Shown piece after piece: positions 34,269 to 42,215 of a stretch of 55,904 bases of DNA. Made by a program: the position numbers and the translations under genes. The notes beneath the pieces are model-generated. The model saw only the letters and a list, made by a program, of their open reading frames with translations, was not told the DNA's origin and searched no databases. This stretch comes from CAZPXF01 sp964590945 (lineage in GTDB: Bacteria; Bacillota; Clostridia; Lachnospirales; Lachnospiraceae), in assembly GCA_964590945.1 (NCBI GenBank), contig CAZPXF010000001.1:1-55904 (forward strand), given 5' to 3'. Each line of letters opens with the position of its first letter. Within the stretch, counting starts at the first letter, position 1.

Positions 34269-34577
34269 TTAAGCGTTAATCTTCTCGATCTTAACGGCTG
34301 TGTACTGCTGTCTGTGACCATTCTTCTTATGGTATCCGGTCTTTCTCTTATACTTGTAAACAATGACTTTCTTAGCTTTGCCGTTCTCTACTACAGAAGC
34401 TGTAACTGTTGCACCCTCTACTGCAGGAGTTCCAACCTTAAGCTCTCCATCGCTTACTGCAAGTACCTGGTCAAAAGTATAAGTCTCGCCAGCTTCTACG
34501 CCAAGCTTCTCTACTTTAATGATATCGCCTTCGGCTACTTTGTACTGTTTACCACCAGTTGCTATAATCGCGTACAT
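34269..34577 (-). CDS. rplU: 50S ribosomal protein L21
   Basis: L21 is a large-subunit protein contacting 23S rRNA. The 102-residue sequence (MYAIIATGGKQYKVAEGDIIKVEKL at the start, KKNGHRQQYTAVKIEKI at the end) is canonical. AGGAGGTG is seven bases before the ATG. It heads rplU-prp-rpmA with its own promoter and a structured leader. Confidence 0.97.
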   Translation of the reverse strand: MYAIIATGGKQYKVAEGDIIKVEKLGVEAGETYTFDQVLAVSDGELKVGTPAVEGATVTASVVENGKAKKVIVYKYKRKTGYHKKNGHRQQYTAVKIEKINA

Positions 34578-34652
34578 ATAGCACCTCCTATTATCATTAC
34601 TCGCCAGCTGTGGTGTCCTCCCGGAGCTTGCAAACCTCGCTGCGCGGCATAC
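34578..34652 (-). ncRNA. Candidate L21 leader RNA
   Basis: The approximately 75-base leader of rplU is GC-rich compared with its flanks and has several short complementary segments (for example GCCGCGCAGC, GCAAGCTCCGGGAGG and CACCACAGCTGGCGAG). Position, length and the block near the ribosome site are as expected for the L21 leader motif of low-GC Gram-positives, thought to mediate autogenous control. I judge this by position and general look, not by a covariance-model match. Confidence 0.55.
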
Positions 34653-34658
34653 TCATAT

Positions 34659-34687
34659 AGAATACATGAAATTTAAGAAAGCGTCAA
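34659..34687 (-). promoter_or_regulatory. Promoter of rplU-prp-rpmA
   Basis: On minus, TTGACG (34687-34682) is 17 bases from TATTCT (34664-34659). The -35 lies inside the last codons of the upstream amidohydrolase gene. Confidence 0.65.
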
Positions 34688-35461
34688 GAGTTTCCGTGCA
34701 TTTTTGTCGAAAATATTTTCTTTTTCCTCCCCGGAGAGCGGCATATTCTGGAGATATTTTATAAATTCTTTCTGCCCGCCCCAGGGTGAGTCTGTCGCGA
34801 ATAAAATTTTTTCAGAACCGTGGTTCCTTACGATCCGGAGAAACTGTTCATCCGGTATGATTCCGAATGCGTATCCAGTATCAAAATAAACATTTCTTCC
34901 AACAAGAAGCCGCTCTACGTCATCCCACATAGCATGTCCGCCCATATGCGCCAATACCAGTTTATCCGGCTGAACATCATCCAGCACTTCGGCCGACATC
35001 TGCGGGGTACAATGTACCGGATCCGGATAGCCGATATCCACGCCGGCATGGACGCTGACGATAAGTCCGAGCTCTGAGGCAAAGGAAACGATCCTTTTAT
35101 AGCGGATGTCATTAAAATTGGTCCCCTGATAATCCGGGTGGAGCTTGATTCCCTTCATGCCTCTTGCCCGGATCTCTTTTAATTCTTCCCTGTAATTGCC
35201 GGAATCCGGATGAATCCCCCCGAAGGAAAGGATATGCGGATCATCCCCGGATGCTGCAAATTCATTGATCGAACGGAACTGCGACGGCTTTGTGACGACC
35301 GGAAGGACAACGCTGATATCGATCCCCGCTTCGATCGTGGACCGGAGCAGATCCTTGTAAGTTCCGTCCGTATAAGCTTTTGTATTTCCTGTTTTTTCCA
35401 GAAAAGGGATCGTCTTTGGGGCGATCTTATCCGGAAACATATGCGTATGAAAATCAATCAT
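34673..35461 (-). CDS. Amidohydrolase family metal-dependent hydrolase
   Basis: A 262-residue TIM-barrel amidohydrolase (COG2159-like, decarboxylase/hydrolase group). Metal ligands are visible: H5 and H7 in DFHTHMFPD, a His in VSVHAG, a His in LAHMGG and the catalytic Asp in FATDSPWG. The substrate is unknown. The ATG at 35461 lies one base after the ybaK stop and has GAAGGTG upstream; an in-frame GTG three codons earlier overlaps ybaK. It separates the RNase G/ybaK pair from rplU and hosts the rplU promoter at its 3' end. Confidence 0.82.
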   Translation of the reverse strand: MIDFHTHMFPDKIAPKTIPFLEKTGNTKAYTDGTYKDLLRSTIEAGIDISVVLPVVTKPSQFRSINEFAASGDDPHILSFGGIHPDSGNYREELKEIRARGMKGIKLHPDYQGTNFNDIRYKRIVSFASELGLIVSVHAGVDIGYPDPVHCTPQMSAEVLDDVQPDKLVLAHMGGHAMWDDVERLLVGRNVYFDTGYAFGIIPDEQFLRIVRNHGSEKILFATDSPWGGQKEFIKYLQNMPLSGEEKENIFDKNARKLLTLS

Positions 35462-35462
35462 A

Positions 35463-35966
35463 TCATTCACCTTCTTTCGTGACAGTCACATCTGCAAAAT
35501 CCGCCTTTGCAGCTTTGGCAAGATCCTGCGCAGCCAGGTGAAGCTGCAATCCGCGCTTTCCTCCGCTGACATATATCTTCTCCAGCTTTTTTGCATCCTC
35601 CTGAATAACGGTTGGAAACTGTTTTTTCATGCCGATGGCGGTGCAGCCTCCCCGGATATACCCGGTAACTGCGGTCAGTTCCTTCAGAGGCAGCATATCG
35701 ATGGATTTCTCCCGGACTGCGCGGGCTGCCTTCTTTAAATCCAACTCCTCCGCGATCGGGATCACAAATACATAATAATTTTTGCTTTTTCCGATCGCTA
35801 CAAGCGTCTTATAGACCTCCTCGTGCGCAAGCCCAAGCCTGTCCGCTACATGGACTCCATCCATGAAATCCCCGGTATCTTCGTATGCCGCAGATTCGAA
35901 CGGGATTTTCATGCGCTCCAGTATACGCATGGCATTTGTCTTCACTTCTTTTTCTTTTTTCGCCAT
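35463..35966 (-). CDS. ybaK: Cys-tRNA(Pro)/Cys-tRNA(Cys) deacylase YbaK
   Basis: YbaK hydrolyses Cys-tRNA(Pro) made in error by prolyl-tRNA synthetase. The 167-residue YbaK/EbsC protein shows the family features VYKTLVAIGKSKNYYVFVIP, LDLKKAARAV and GYIRGGCTAIGMKK (the GGxSPxG-like loop). Its ATG follows the rng stop with no gap, implying coupling. Confidence 0.92.
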   Translation of the reverse strand: MAKKEKEVKTNAMRILERMKIPFESAAYEDTGDFMDGVHVADRLGLAHEEVYKTLVAIGKSKNYYVFVIPIAEELDLKKAARAVREKSIDMLPLKELTAVTGYIRGGCTAIGMKKQFPTVIQEDAKKLEKIYVSGGKRGLQLHLAAQDLAKAAKADFADVTVTKEGE

Positions 35967-37148
35967 TTATAGGATCTCCTTACCAGTAATAGTATCAGGA
36001 ATACTTTCTGCAAACGACGGCTCCTGACGCTTTCTTACGACCTCGACGAGCTGAAGTCCGGTCTCATCGATCATTTCCGCCGGGACCGGGTCTTTCAAAA
36101 GCGCTTCCCGCAGAATATCATGGTACTCTTCTCTTTTTTGTGCGTCATCCAGATTAATAAAATCAATCAGTATCATGCCGGAAATGTTCCGCAGGCGGAG
36201 CTGTCGCGCCGTCTCAAGCGCCGCTTCTTTATTTGTATGAAGAATGGTCTTCCTGCTATCCTTCCCGTGCACGGATTTCCCTGTATTTACATCGATCGCC
36301 GTAAGCGCCTCCGTCTTCTGGATCATAAGAAAGCCGCCGCTCCGAAGCCAGACCTTTTCCTGCACAGCTTCTTTCATATATTTGGAAATATGATACAGCG
36401 TATCGAGGGAGAGCGACCGATCCTGATAGAACCGAAGCCGGTATGGGAAGGAAGCATTTGAACTGTCAAGACGCCTTTTCAGTTCTTCATACACTGCCGC
36501 CTGATCCGTCACGATCTCAGCATCCGTACATCCGGAAATGCGCTGTAAATATTCCATTCCGTACAGAGACGGACGGTACAGAAGCCTGTTAGTACCCGCC
36601 GGGGCGTTGACGATCTCCAAAAGCTTTGCGGTCAGAAAATGAAGTTCCGAAAGAAATACTTCTCTTGTGCAGGCAGAAGCAGAAGTCCGTACAATCATAT
36701 GAAATTCTTTTGCAGGACTTTCATCTTTCTCAAACCAGTCTGCGATCTTCTGGCAGATCTCTTTCGGTAATTTTCGGGAATACGCGATTCCCGGAGAAGC
36801 ATCCGAAAGGACAATATATACCCCCTGCAGGGTGATCGTATTGGAAACCAGCGCCTTTTTTAAGCCGGACGCTTCCTTTTTGATGATAACCGGAATATGT
36901 GCGCCGGGCATAAGGGAACGCCTGACCTCTGAAGCCTTTCCGGCGTCCAGATAACACAAGGTACGTTTCCCGATATCAATATAATAAGCATTCTGAGATG
37001 CGACCTTTTTTACAATGGTTCCCATGTAAATGTCGTCCGCGCGGCATTGATCCGGGAACAGCGGGTGCAATTCAGCGATCCTGCCATCCTCTGAAACTGC
37101 AGCGATCAGGACGCCGCGAACTGTTGTAATAATCAGTTTTCGCTCCAT
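35967..37148 (-). CDS. rng: Ribonuclease E/G family protein, short form
   Basis: RNase E/G endonucleases process rRNA and decay mRNA. This 393-residue protein has an N-terminal S1 domain (about 36-100, DDIYMGTIVKKVASQNAYYIDIG) and the DNase I-like catalytic core with both metal-binding aspartates, D286 (AIDVNTGKSV) and D329 (ILIDFINL). It ends soon after LVEVVRKR and lacks the CPxCxG zinc-link and small domain of E. coli RNase G (489 residues). It overlaps the DUF2344 gene by one base. The TIGR03960-TIGR03936-rng order is common in Clostridia. Confidence 0.92.
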   Translation of the reverse strand: MERKLIITTVRGVLIAAVSEDGRIAELHPLFPDQCRADDIYMGTIVKKVASQNAYYIDIGKRTLCYLDAGKASEVRRSLMPGAHIPVIIKKEASGLKKALVSNTITLQGVYIVLSDASPGIAYSRKLPKEICQKIADWFEKDESPAKEFHMIVRTSASACTREVFLSELHFLTAKLLEIVNAPAGTNRLLYRPSLYGMEYLQRISGCTDAEIVTDQAAVYEELKRRLDSSNASFPYRLRFYQDRSLSLDTLYHISKYMKEAVQEKVWLRSGGFLMIQKTEALTAIDVNTGKSVHGKDSRKTILHTNKEAALETARQLRLRNISGMILIDFINLDDAQKREEYHDILREALLKDPVPAEMIDETGLQLVEVVRKRQEPSFAESIPDTITGKEIL

Positions 37149-37840
37149 TAACGATCCTCTCCAATATCATTTAAAGAAATATATCCGCCATTACCATCAG
37201 CGGCATACAGTTCGACACGGTGGTATTGAAGCTCCGGCGTCCGCTCTCCGGCTTCATGCTCCATAGCGGAAATGACAAGCTGCGGTTTCAGGTTTTCAAC
37301 ACTTCCGGCCGAAAGCATCATCGCAAGTCCCTCTTCCGTCCGCTTCATATCATAGATCAAAGGTCTGATATTGACCTCTTTCTCACTTTTTTTGGTCTTC
37401 TTGACAACGACGATCTCTTTAAGCGTCATAAATCCAGAAACAAATTCTTCAGACAGCCAGGCCGGAAGCCTGTTCTCGTACTTTGGACAGATCAGATAAT
37501 CTGCGGCGGCTATGATAGACATTCCGTTTCCGGCGCCCTCCGGCAGATAACGATAGCTGGAAACAGTAATTCCGTCTACCATCACTGCATTTAAGCGCGC
37601 CACTGCCTCCGCAGACGGCATATTCTCCGTGACTTCAATGTCAAAATATTCTCCTTCACTTGTCAGTCCGATCCCAAGGGGATTTGCAAAAGACATGATC
37701 ATATGCGGACTGTAACCGGATGTAAATGCGATTGGAATCTCTGCGCGGCGCATCGCCTTCTGAAAATAACGCATCACATCCAGATGCCCGATGAATTTCA
37801 TAACGCCCGTCTTTGTAAATTTAATCCGTACGTTTTTCAA
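37148..37840 (-). CDS. TIGR03936/DUF2344 family radical SAM-linked protein
   Basis: A 230-residue protein of the DUF2344 family that is always found fused to or beside the TIGR03960 radical SAM protein. Typical segments are KFTKTGVMKFIGHLDVMRYFQKAMRRAEIP and SGYSPHMIMSFANPLGIGLTSEGEY, read over about residues 6-60. Its role is not known; an RNA or tRNA link is often suspected. I chose the TTG at 37840 because GGAGGAGGTG is eight bases upstream within the preceding gene, which it overlaps by 20 bases. A long upstream extension in the same frame is a shadow of that gene. Confidence 0.88.
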   Translation of the reverse strand: MKNVRIKFTKTGVMKFIGHLDVMRYFQKAMRRAEIPIAFTSGYSPHMIMSFANPLGIGLTSEGEYFDIEVTENMPSAEAVARLNAVMVDGITVSSYRYLPEGAGNGMSIIAAADYLICPKYENRLPAWLSEEFVSGFMTLKEIVVVKKTKKSEKEVNIRPLIYDMKRTEEGLAMMLSAGSVENLKPQLVISAMEHEAGERTPELQYHRVELYAADGNGGYISLNDIGEDR

Positions 37841-39689
37841 AGCAGACACCTCCTCCAAATGACGCTGCGCCGCAGCCGGAGCATTGCATCCTGCAGTTCG
37901 GCGTGACGACGGCATTTTGCGCCCTCTCCCACTCGCGTTTCAGGAAATCCTTTGTCACCCCGACATCAATGAAATCCCACGGAAGGATCTCGTCTAAGCT
38001 CCGCTTTCTCGTATTGTAGAAATCCATGGAGATTCCCGTATTTTCAAACGCCTGGAGCCAGATATCGTAATGGAATTCCTCTGACCATGAGTCAAACAGC
38101 GCCCCCAGCCGGTACGCTTCCAGCAAAACCTTTGAGACGCGCCGGTCCCCGCGGGCAAATACGCCCTCCAGAACCGTCAGATCCGCCTCATGCCAGTGAT
38201 AACGGATACTCTTGTTGTTAAGCTGCGCTTTCTTTTCATTATTTACAATATAAGCGCGGCTGATGTAATCCTCCGTCGTCGTCATCTGCGCCCACTGGAA
38301 CGGCGTAAATGGCTTTGGCACAAAGAAGGAGGTGCTGATCGTGATCTGACATTTGCCATTTCTCTGATCCTTTGGGATCTCATAATATACACGCGCGATC
38401 TTGTCCGCAAGGCGGGGGATCTCTTTCATATCCTCTTCCGTCTCGAAGGGAAGTCCGAGCATGAAGTAAAGCTTTACCTTGTTCCAGCCGCCCTTAAACG
38501 CTTCTCCGGCTCCGGCAAGAATCGCATCCTCCGTAAGTCCTTTGTTGATAACATTGCGCATCCTCTGTGATCCGGCCTCCGGGGCAAATGTCAGGCTGCT
38601 CTTGCGGACGTCCTGTACCTTACTCATAACATCAAGGGAAAATGCATCGATGCGCAGGGATGGCAGGGAGATATTGATCTTTTTCTCCTTACAAGTATCG
38701 ATCAGGAAATTCACCAGCTCTTCCAAATGAGAGTAATCGCTGGAGCTTAAAGAACTGAGCGAAATCTCCTCATGCCCCGTATTTTTCAGCATCTCTTCTG
38801 CATAATGCTTGAGCATGTCCACATTGCGCTCCCGGATCGGGCGGTAGATCATGCCTGCCTGACAGAAACGGCATCCGCGGATGCATCCGCGCTGGATCTC
38901 CAGCACGACACGATCCTGAATGACCTTTATAAATGGTACGACCGGTTTTTCCGGGTAATACGTATCGGAGACGTCCGGCACGATCTCCTTCCGGATCTTT
39001 TCCGGAGCCTCCGGACAATTTGGCATAAAGGAAGCGATCGTTCCGTCCTCATGATATGTCGCCTCATAAAAAGCAGGCACATAAATACCCGGAATTCCAG
39101 CTGCTTTCTTCAAAAAGTCTTTCCTGGAAAGTCCCTGTTCTTTACATGTCCTGTAGAGATCAAACAACTCATAGTAAACGGTCTCACCCTCGCCGATATA
39201 GAAAATATCAAAGAAGTCGGCAAGCGGCTCCGGGTTGTAAGTACATGGGCCGCCGCCGATCACGATCGGATCGTCGTCAGAACGCTCCAGGGCAAATAGC
39301 GGGATCTGGGATAAATCCAGCACCTGCAGAATATTCGTATAGCACATCTCGAACTGGATCGTGATGCACAAAAAGTCAAAATCCCTGACCGGATCCTGGG
39401 ATTCCAGTGCAAAGAGCGGAATCTTCTCTTCCCGCATGATCTTATCCAGATCTGTCCATGGGGAATAGACGCGCTCGCACCAGATATCCGTCCGCTTGTT
39501 GAACATGTCGTAAAGGATCTGGATTCCCAGATGGCTCATGCCGATCTCATACAAATCCGGGAAACAAAAAGCTACCCGTATGTCGACCTTACTGCGGTCT
39601 TTTATCACCGCATTCACCTCGTTGCCGATGTAGCGGGCAGGTTTCTCTATTTTTAACAGTATTTCGTCACTTAATGCTAATTTTCTCAT
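37821..39689 (-). CDS. TIGR03960 family B12-binding radical SAM protein
   Basis: A 622-residue radical SAM protein. The N-terminal third resembles a cobalamin-binding domain (VAFCFPDLYEIGMSHLGIQILY). The [4Fe-4S] motif C269-x3-C273-x2-C276 (RGCIRGCRFCQ) begins the radical SAM barrel. A C-terminal cysteine cluster (CRMQCSGCG) may bind another metal. The substrate is unknown. It heads the minus-strand run to RNase G and the ribosomal proteins and has its own extended -10 promoter. AAGGAAGATAAT precedes the ATG. Confidence 0.9.
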   Translation of the reverse strand: MRKLALSDEILLKIEKPARYIGNEVNAVIKDRSKVDIRVAFCFPDLYEIGMSHLGIQILYDMFNKRTDIWCERVYSPWTDLDKIMREEKIPLFALESQDPVRDFDFLCITIQFEMCYTNILQVLDLSQIPLFALERSDDDPIVIGGGPCTYNPEPLADFFDIFYIGEGETVYYELFDLYRTCKEQGLSRKDFLKKAAGIPGIYVPAFYEATYHEDGTIASFMPNCPEAPEKIRKEIVPDVSDTYYPEKPVVPFIKVIQDRVVLEIQRGCIRGCRFCQAGMIYRPIRERNVDMLKHYAEEMLKNTGHEEISLSSLSSSDYSHLEELVNFLIDTCKEKKINISLPSLRIDAFSLDVMSKVQDVRKSSLTFAPEAGSQRMRNVINKGLTEDAILAGAGEAFKGGWNKVKLYFMLGLPFETEEDMKEIPRLADKIARVYYEIPKDQRNGKCQITISTSFFVPKPFTPFQWAQMTTTEDYISRAYIVNNEKKAQLNNKSIRYHWHEADLTVLEGVFARGDRRVSKVLLEAYRLGALFDSWSEEFHYDIWLQAFENTGISMDFYNTRKRSLDEILPWDFIDVGVTKDFLKREWERAQNAVVTPNCRMQCSGCGAASFGGGVCFEKRTD

Positions 39690-39743
39690 ATTATCTTCCT
39701 TTTTGCGTACCAGGCAGACCGTCGGCGTGCCTTTGCTTTTCTA

Positions 39744-39772
39744 ACTGTAGCAAAAAAAAATATTCGCGTCAA
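39744..39772 (-). promoter_or_regulatory. Promoter of radical SAM-rng operon
   Basis: On minus, TTGACG (39772-39767) is 17 bases from TACAGT (39749-39744), with TG one base upstream of the -10. A run of nine T occupies the spacer. Confidence 0.65.
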
Positions 39773-39790
39773 TTATGATTCCGAAAGTCT

Positions 39791-39805
39791 GTAAAAAGTT
39801 TTTAC
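39791..39805. promoter_or_regulatory. Palindrome upstream of rpiR-type gene
   Basis: GTAAAAAGTTTTTAC is a perfect 15-base palindrome between the divergent radical SAM and RpiR promoters. It is a possible operator; the regulator is unknown. Confidence 0.4.
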
Positions 39806-39818
39806 GGTTACTTATCTA

Positions 39819-39847
39819 TTGCATTTTTTTGTGATTCGTGTTTAACT
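39819..39847 (+). promoter_or_regulatory. Promoter of rpiR-type gene
   Basis: TTGCAT (39819-39824), 17 bases, TTAACT (39842-39847) with a TG one base upstream of the -10. AATGGAGG lies before the ATG at 39886. Confidence 0.45.
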
Positions 39848-39885
39848 TTAATTAGAAAGCATTAGAGTCAAATGGAGGATTTTTT

Positions 39886-40743
39886 ATGTCCGAGATAAGA
39901 GAACTCATTCACAGTTCAAATCTGACCAGAACACAGGAGACGATCGGCAATTATATTCTGGACAATTCGGATGAAGCCTGTTTTATGACGTCCACGGAGA
40001 TCGCTTTGAAGCTTGGCGTCAGTGAATCTTCCGTCATCCGTTTCTGCCGTTCCTTAGGGTTCAGCGGTTTTATGGATTTTCAGAAGGCCATGCGGAAGGA
40101 CTATCAGGATAAGATACTTCGCATTTCGAGCTCAGTTACGGTTCCGGCACAACGTATCGCGAAAAGTTTTAAAATGGCAAATACATCGGATTATGTGCAC
40201 AGCCACCTGCAAAACACAGCGAAAAATATGGAAGAAATCTTTATCCAAAATACATTTGATACGTTTGAACAGGCTGCCGACTGCATTATCTCCAGCAAAC
40301 ATAAATATATCGCTGCTTCCCGTGCAAATACGTGTCTTGCGGATTATTTTCTCATTTATCTCAAGCACATGCTCCCGAATGTGGAGCTTGCCAATTCCAC
40401 CGCATGCAGTCCGATCGACCATATTTGCAATATTACTCAGGATGACTGTTTGATACTGTTCAGCTTTCCGCGATATTCATCCGTTGATAAGCTTACCGCT
40501 GAGATGGCGGCCGATGCAGGTGCAAAGATCATTGTCATCACGGACAAGCCAAGCTCTTTATTCGCACAATATGCAACTATATTATTTACGGTTCCTGTGG
40601 ACAGTAATACATTTTTCAATTCCCTGGTCGCGCCCCAGTTTCTGACAGAAACATTGCTGGATACGATCAGCCACAGGGTAAAGGGAATCGAAAAGCGGCT
40701 AAAGAAAATAGATAAATATCTTGAGGAATTAGGAAACTATTAA
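39886..40743 (+). CDS. MurR/RpiR family transcriptional regulator
   Basis: A 285-residue regulator with an N-terminal RpiR-type helix-turn-helix (about 1-77, MTSTEIALKLGVSESSVIRFCRSLGFSGF) and a C-terminal SIS domain (about 115-255). In classical members the SIS domain binds sugar phosphates through an S-x-S-G-x-T loop; here that position reads FSFPRYS (192-198). This type of loop is, as far as I recall, seen in RpiR proteins near amino-acid metabolism genes. The gene is followed by a terminator and then ald, so control of ald is plausible. Confidence 0.9.
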   Translation: MSEIRELIHSSNLTRTQETIGNYILDNSDEACFMTSTEIALKLGVSESSVIRFCRSLGFSGFMDFQKAMRKDYQDKILRISSSVTVPAQRIAKSFKMANTSDYVHSHLQNTAKNMEEIFIQNTFDTFEQAADCIISSKHKYIAASRANTCLADYFLIYLKHMLPNVELANSTACSPIDHICNITQDDCLILFSFPRYSSVDKLTAEMAADAGAKIIVITDKPSSLFAQYATILFTVPVDSNTFFNSLVAPQFLTETLLDTISHRVKGIEKRLKKIDKYLEELGNY

Positions 40744-40750
40744 CCCACAG

Positions 40751-40780
40751 CAGACTGGTTTATGCCAGTCTGTTTTTTTT
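40751..40780 (+). terminator. Rho-independent terminator of rpiR-type gene
   Basis: CAGACTGG (40751-40758) pairs with CCAGTCTG (40765-40772), a 6-base loop, then eight T. A strong terminator that isolates the regulator from ald. Confidence 0.92.
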
Positions 40781-40848
40781 ATAAAATAAATAAATTTTTT
40801 TTAAAATTGTAAGGATCATTCCCAAATTTGTCCAAAAAATAACTATTA

Positions 40849-40877
40849 TTGCAATTCTTTTTCCAGTATGTTATTGT
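40849..40877 (+). promoter_or_regulatory. ald promoter
   Basis: TTGCAA (40849-40854), 17 bases, TATTGT (40872-40877), with TG one base upstream of the -10. The start would be near 40884, leaving a leader of about 100 bases. Confidence 0.65.
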
Positions 40878-40890
40878 ATTTTATAGAAAA

Positions 40891-40904
40891 GAAGAATATT
40901 CTTC
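40891..40904. promoter_or_regulatory. Operator-like palindrome 1, ald leader
   Basis: GAAGAATATTCTTC is a perfect 14-base palindrome just after the predicted ald transcription start, a typical repressor position. Confidence 0.55.
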
Positions 40905-40920
40905 ATATTATATTTAATAA

Positions 40921-40939
40921 GAAGAATATAATTCTCTTC
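40921..40939. promoter_or_regulatory. Operator-like palindrome 2, ald leader
   Basis: GAAGAATATAATTCTCTTC repeats the left half of the first site (GAAGAATAT) 30 bases downstream, about three helical turns, with an imperfect right half. The paired sites suggest cooperative binding, probably by the adjacent RpiR-type protein. Confidence 0.5.
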
Positions 40940-40983
40940 CGCCGCAGGCGCAGCAAAAAAATACTACAAATGGAGGAAAACAA

Positions 40984-42096
40984 ATGAGAGTCGGATGTGT
41001 AACAGAAATTAAAAAACAGGAATACCGTGTTGGTATGACGCCTGAAAACGTACAGAGCTATGTTGCAGCAGGTCACGAAGTATGGATGGAAAAGGATGCA
41101 GGCGTTGGCTCGGGTTTTACAACGGAAGAATACGAAGCCGCAGGAGCCAGGATCTGTGATACGGCAAAAGAAGTCTGGGACGGCGTTGATATGATGATCA
41201 AGGTTAAAGAACCGCTGCCGGAAGAATACCCTCTGTTCCATGAAGGAATGATCCTTTATACATATCTTCACATTGCAGCCGACAGACCGCAGATGGACGC
41301 ACTGTTGAATGCAAAAGTAAAAGGTGTGGCTTATGAGACACTGATGGAAAGAAACCGCTCTCTTCCTCTCCTCGCCCCGATGAGCCAGATTGCCGGACGT
41401 CTCAGCATTCAGGAGGGCGCGAAATATCTTGAAAAACCATTTGGAGGTTCCGGACAGCTCCTGTCAGGTGTCCCGGGAACTCCAAAGGCCAATGTACTGA
41501 TCCTCGGCGCAGGTACTGTCGGAACAAATGCCTGCAAGATCGCTTCAGGCATGGGCGCGAATGTTACGATTACAGATATTAATCTTGAGCGGCTTGCTTA
41601 TCTGGATGACATCTTCGGCTCCAGAATCCAGACAATGTACAGCACAGACGCTGCGATCGCAAAGCTTGTTCAGAATGCGGATCTTGTGATCGGCTCCGTA
41701 CTGATCCCTGGAAAGAAGGCGCCGAAACTGATGAAGAGATCTTACTTAAAGACGATGAAGCCTGGTTCCGTTATCGTTGATGTTGCAGTTGACCAGGGCG
41801 GATGCTGTGAATCAACAAAGGTAACATACCATGAGGATCCTGTATTCATGGAAGACGGCATCGTACACTACTGTGTAGGAAATATGCCGGGCGCAGTTCC
41901 GAGAACATCCACGATCGCCCTGACAAACGCGACATTGAAATACGGTCTTCAGATCGCCGGAAAGGGCCTTGAAACAGCTTGTAAGGAAAATGATGTTATC
42001 TACTCTGCGATCAATACATATGACGGAAAACTTACATGCAGGAATGTTGCAGACAGCTTCGGTCTTGAATATACGAACCCGGTATCTGTCATGTAA
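40984..42096 (+). CDS. ald: Alanine dehydrogenase
   Basis: Ald interconverts L-alanine and pyruvate plus ammonia with NAD(H). The 370-residue protein begins MRVGCVTEIKKQEYRVG, with the pyruvate-binding R15 and K-containing MIKVKEPLP, the catalytic His in YTYLHIAADR, the NAD loop GAGTVGTNA and the D in DVAVDQGGC, all typical. ATGGAGG precedes the ATG. It is monocistronic, between the RpiR terminator and a bidirectional terminator. In an anaerobe it likely serves alanine fermentation or nitrogen assimilation. Confidence 0.96.
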   Translation: MRVGCVTEIKKQEYRVGMTPENVQSYVAAGHEVWMEKDAGVGSGFTTEEYEAAGARICDTAKEVWDGVDMMIKVKEPLPEEYPLFHEGMILYTYLHIAADRPQMDALLNAKVKGVAYETLMERNRSLPLLAPMSQIAGRLSIQEGAKYLEKPFGGSGQLLSGVPGTPKANVLILGAGTVGTNACKIASGMGANVTITDINLERLAYLDDIFGSRIQTMYSTDAAIAKLVQNADLVIGSVLIPGKKAPKLMKRSYLKTMKPGSVIVDVAVDQGGCCESTKVTYHEDPVFMEDGIVHYCVGNMPGAVPRTSTIALTNATLKYGLQIAGKGLETACKENDVIYSAINTYDGKLTCRNVADSFGLEYTNPVSVM

Positions 42097-42170
42097 TCCT
42101 GGATACAAGATTATTTACATGATCAGCGCCATGAATTGATTTTATAAATGGGATGAAAGTTTGAGCGAAA

Positions 42171-42212
42171 AAAGTCATGGGCGAGAGGTTCATTCCCCTT
42201 TCCCATGACTTT
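42171..42212. terminator. Bidirectional terminator between ald and nucleoside operon
   Basis: AAAGTCATGGG (42171-42181) pairs with CCCATGACTTT (42202-42212). On minus it is followed by a run of six T; on plus by TTTCTTTC-type sequence. It ends both ald and the long nucleoside operon. Confidence 0.85.
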
Positions 42213-42215
42213 CTT

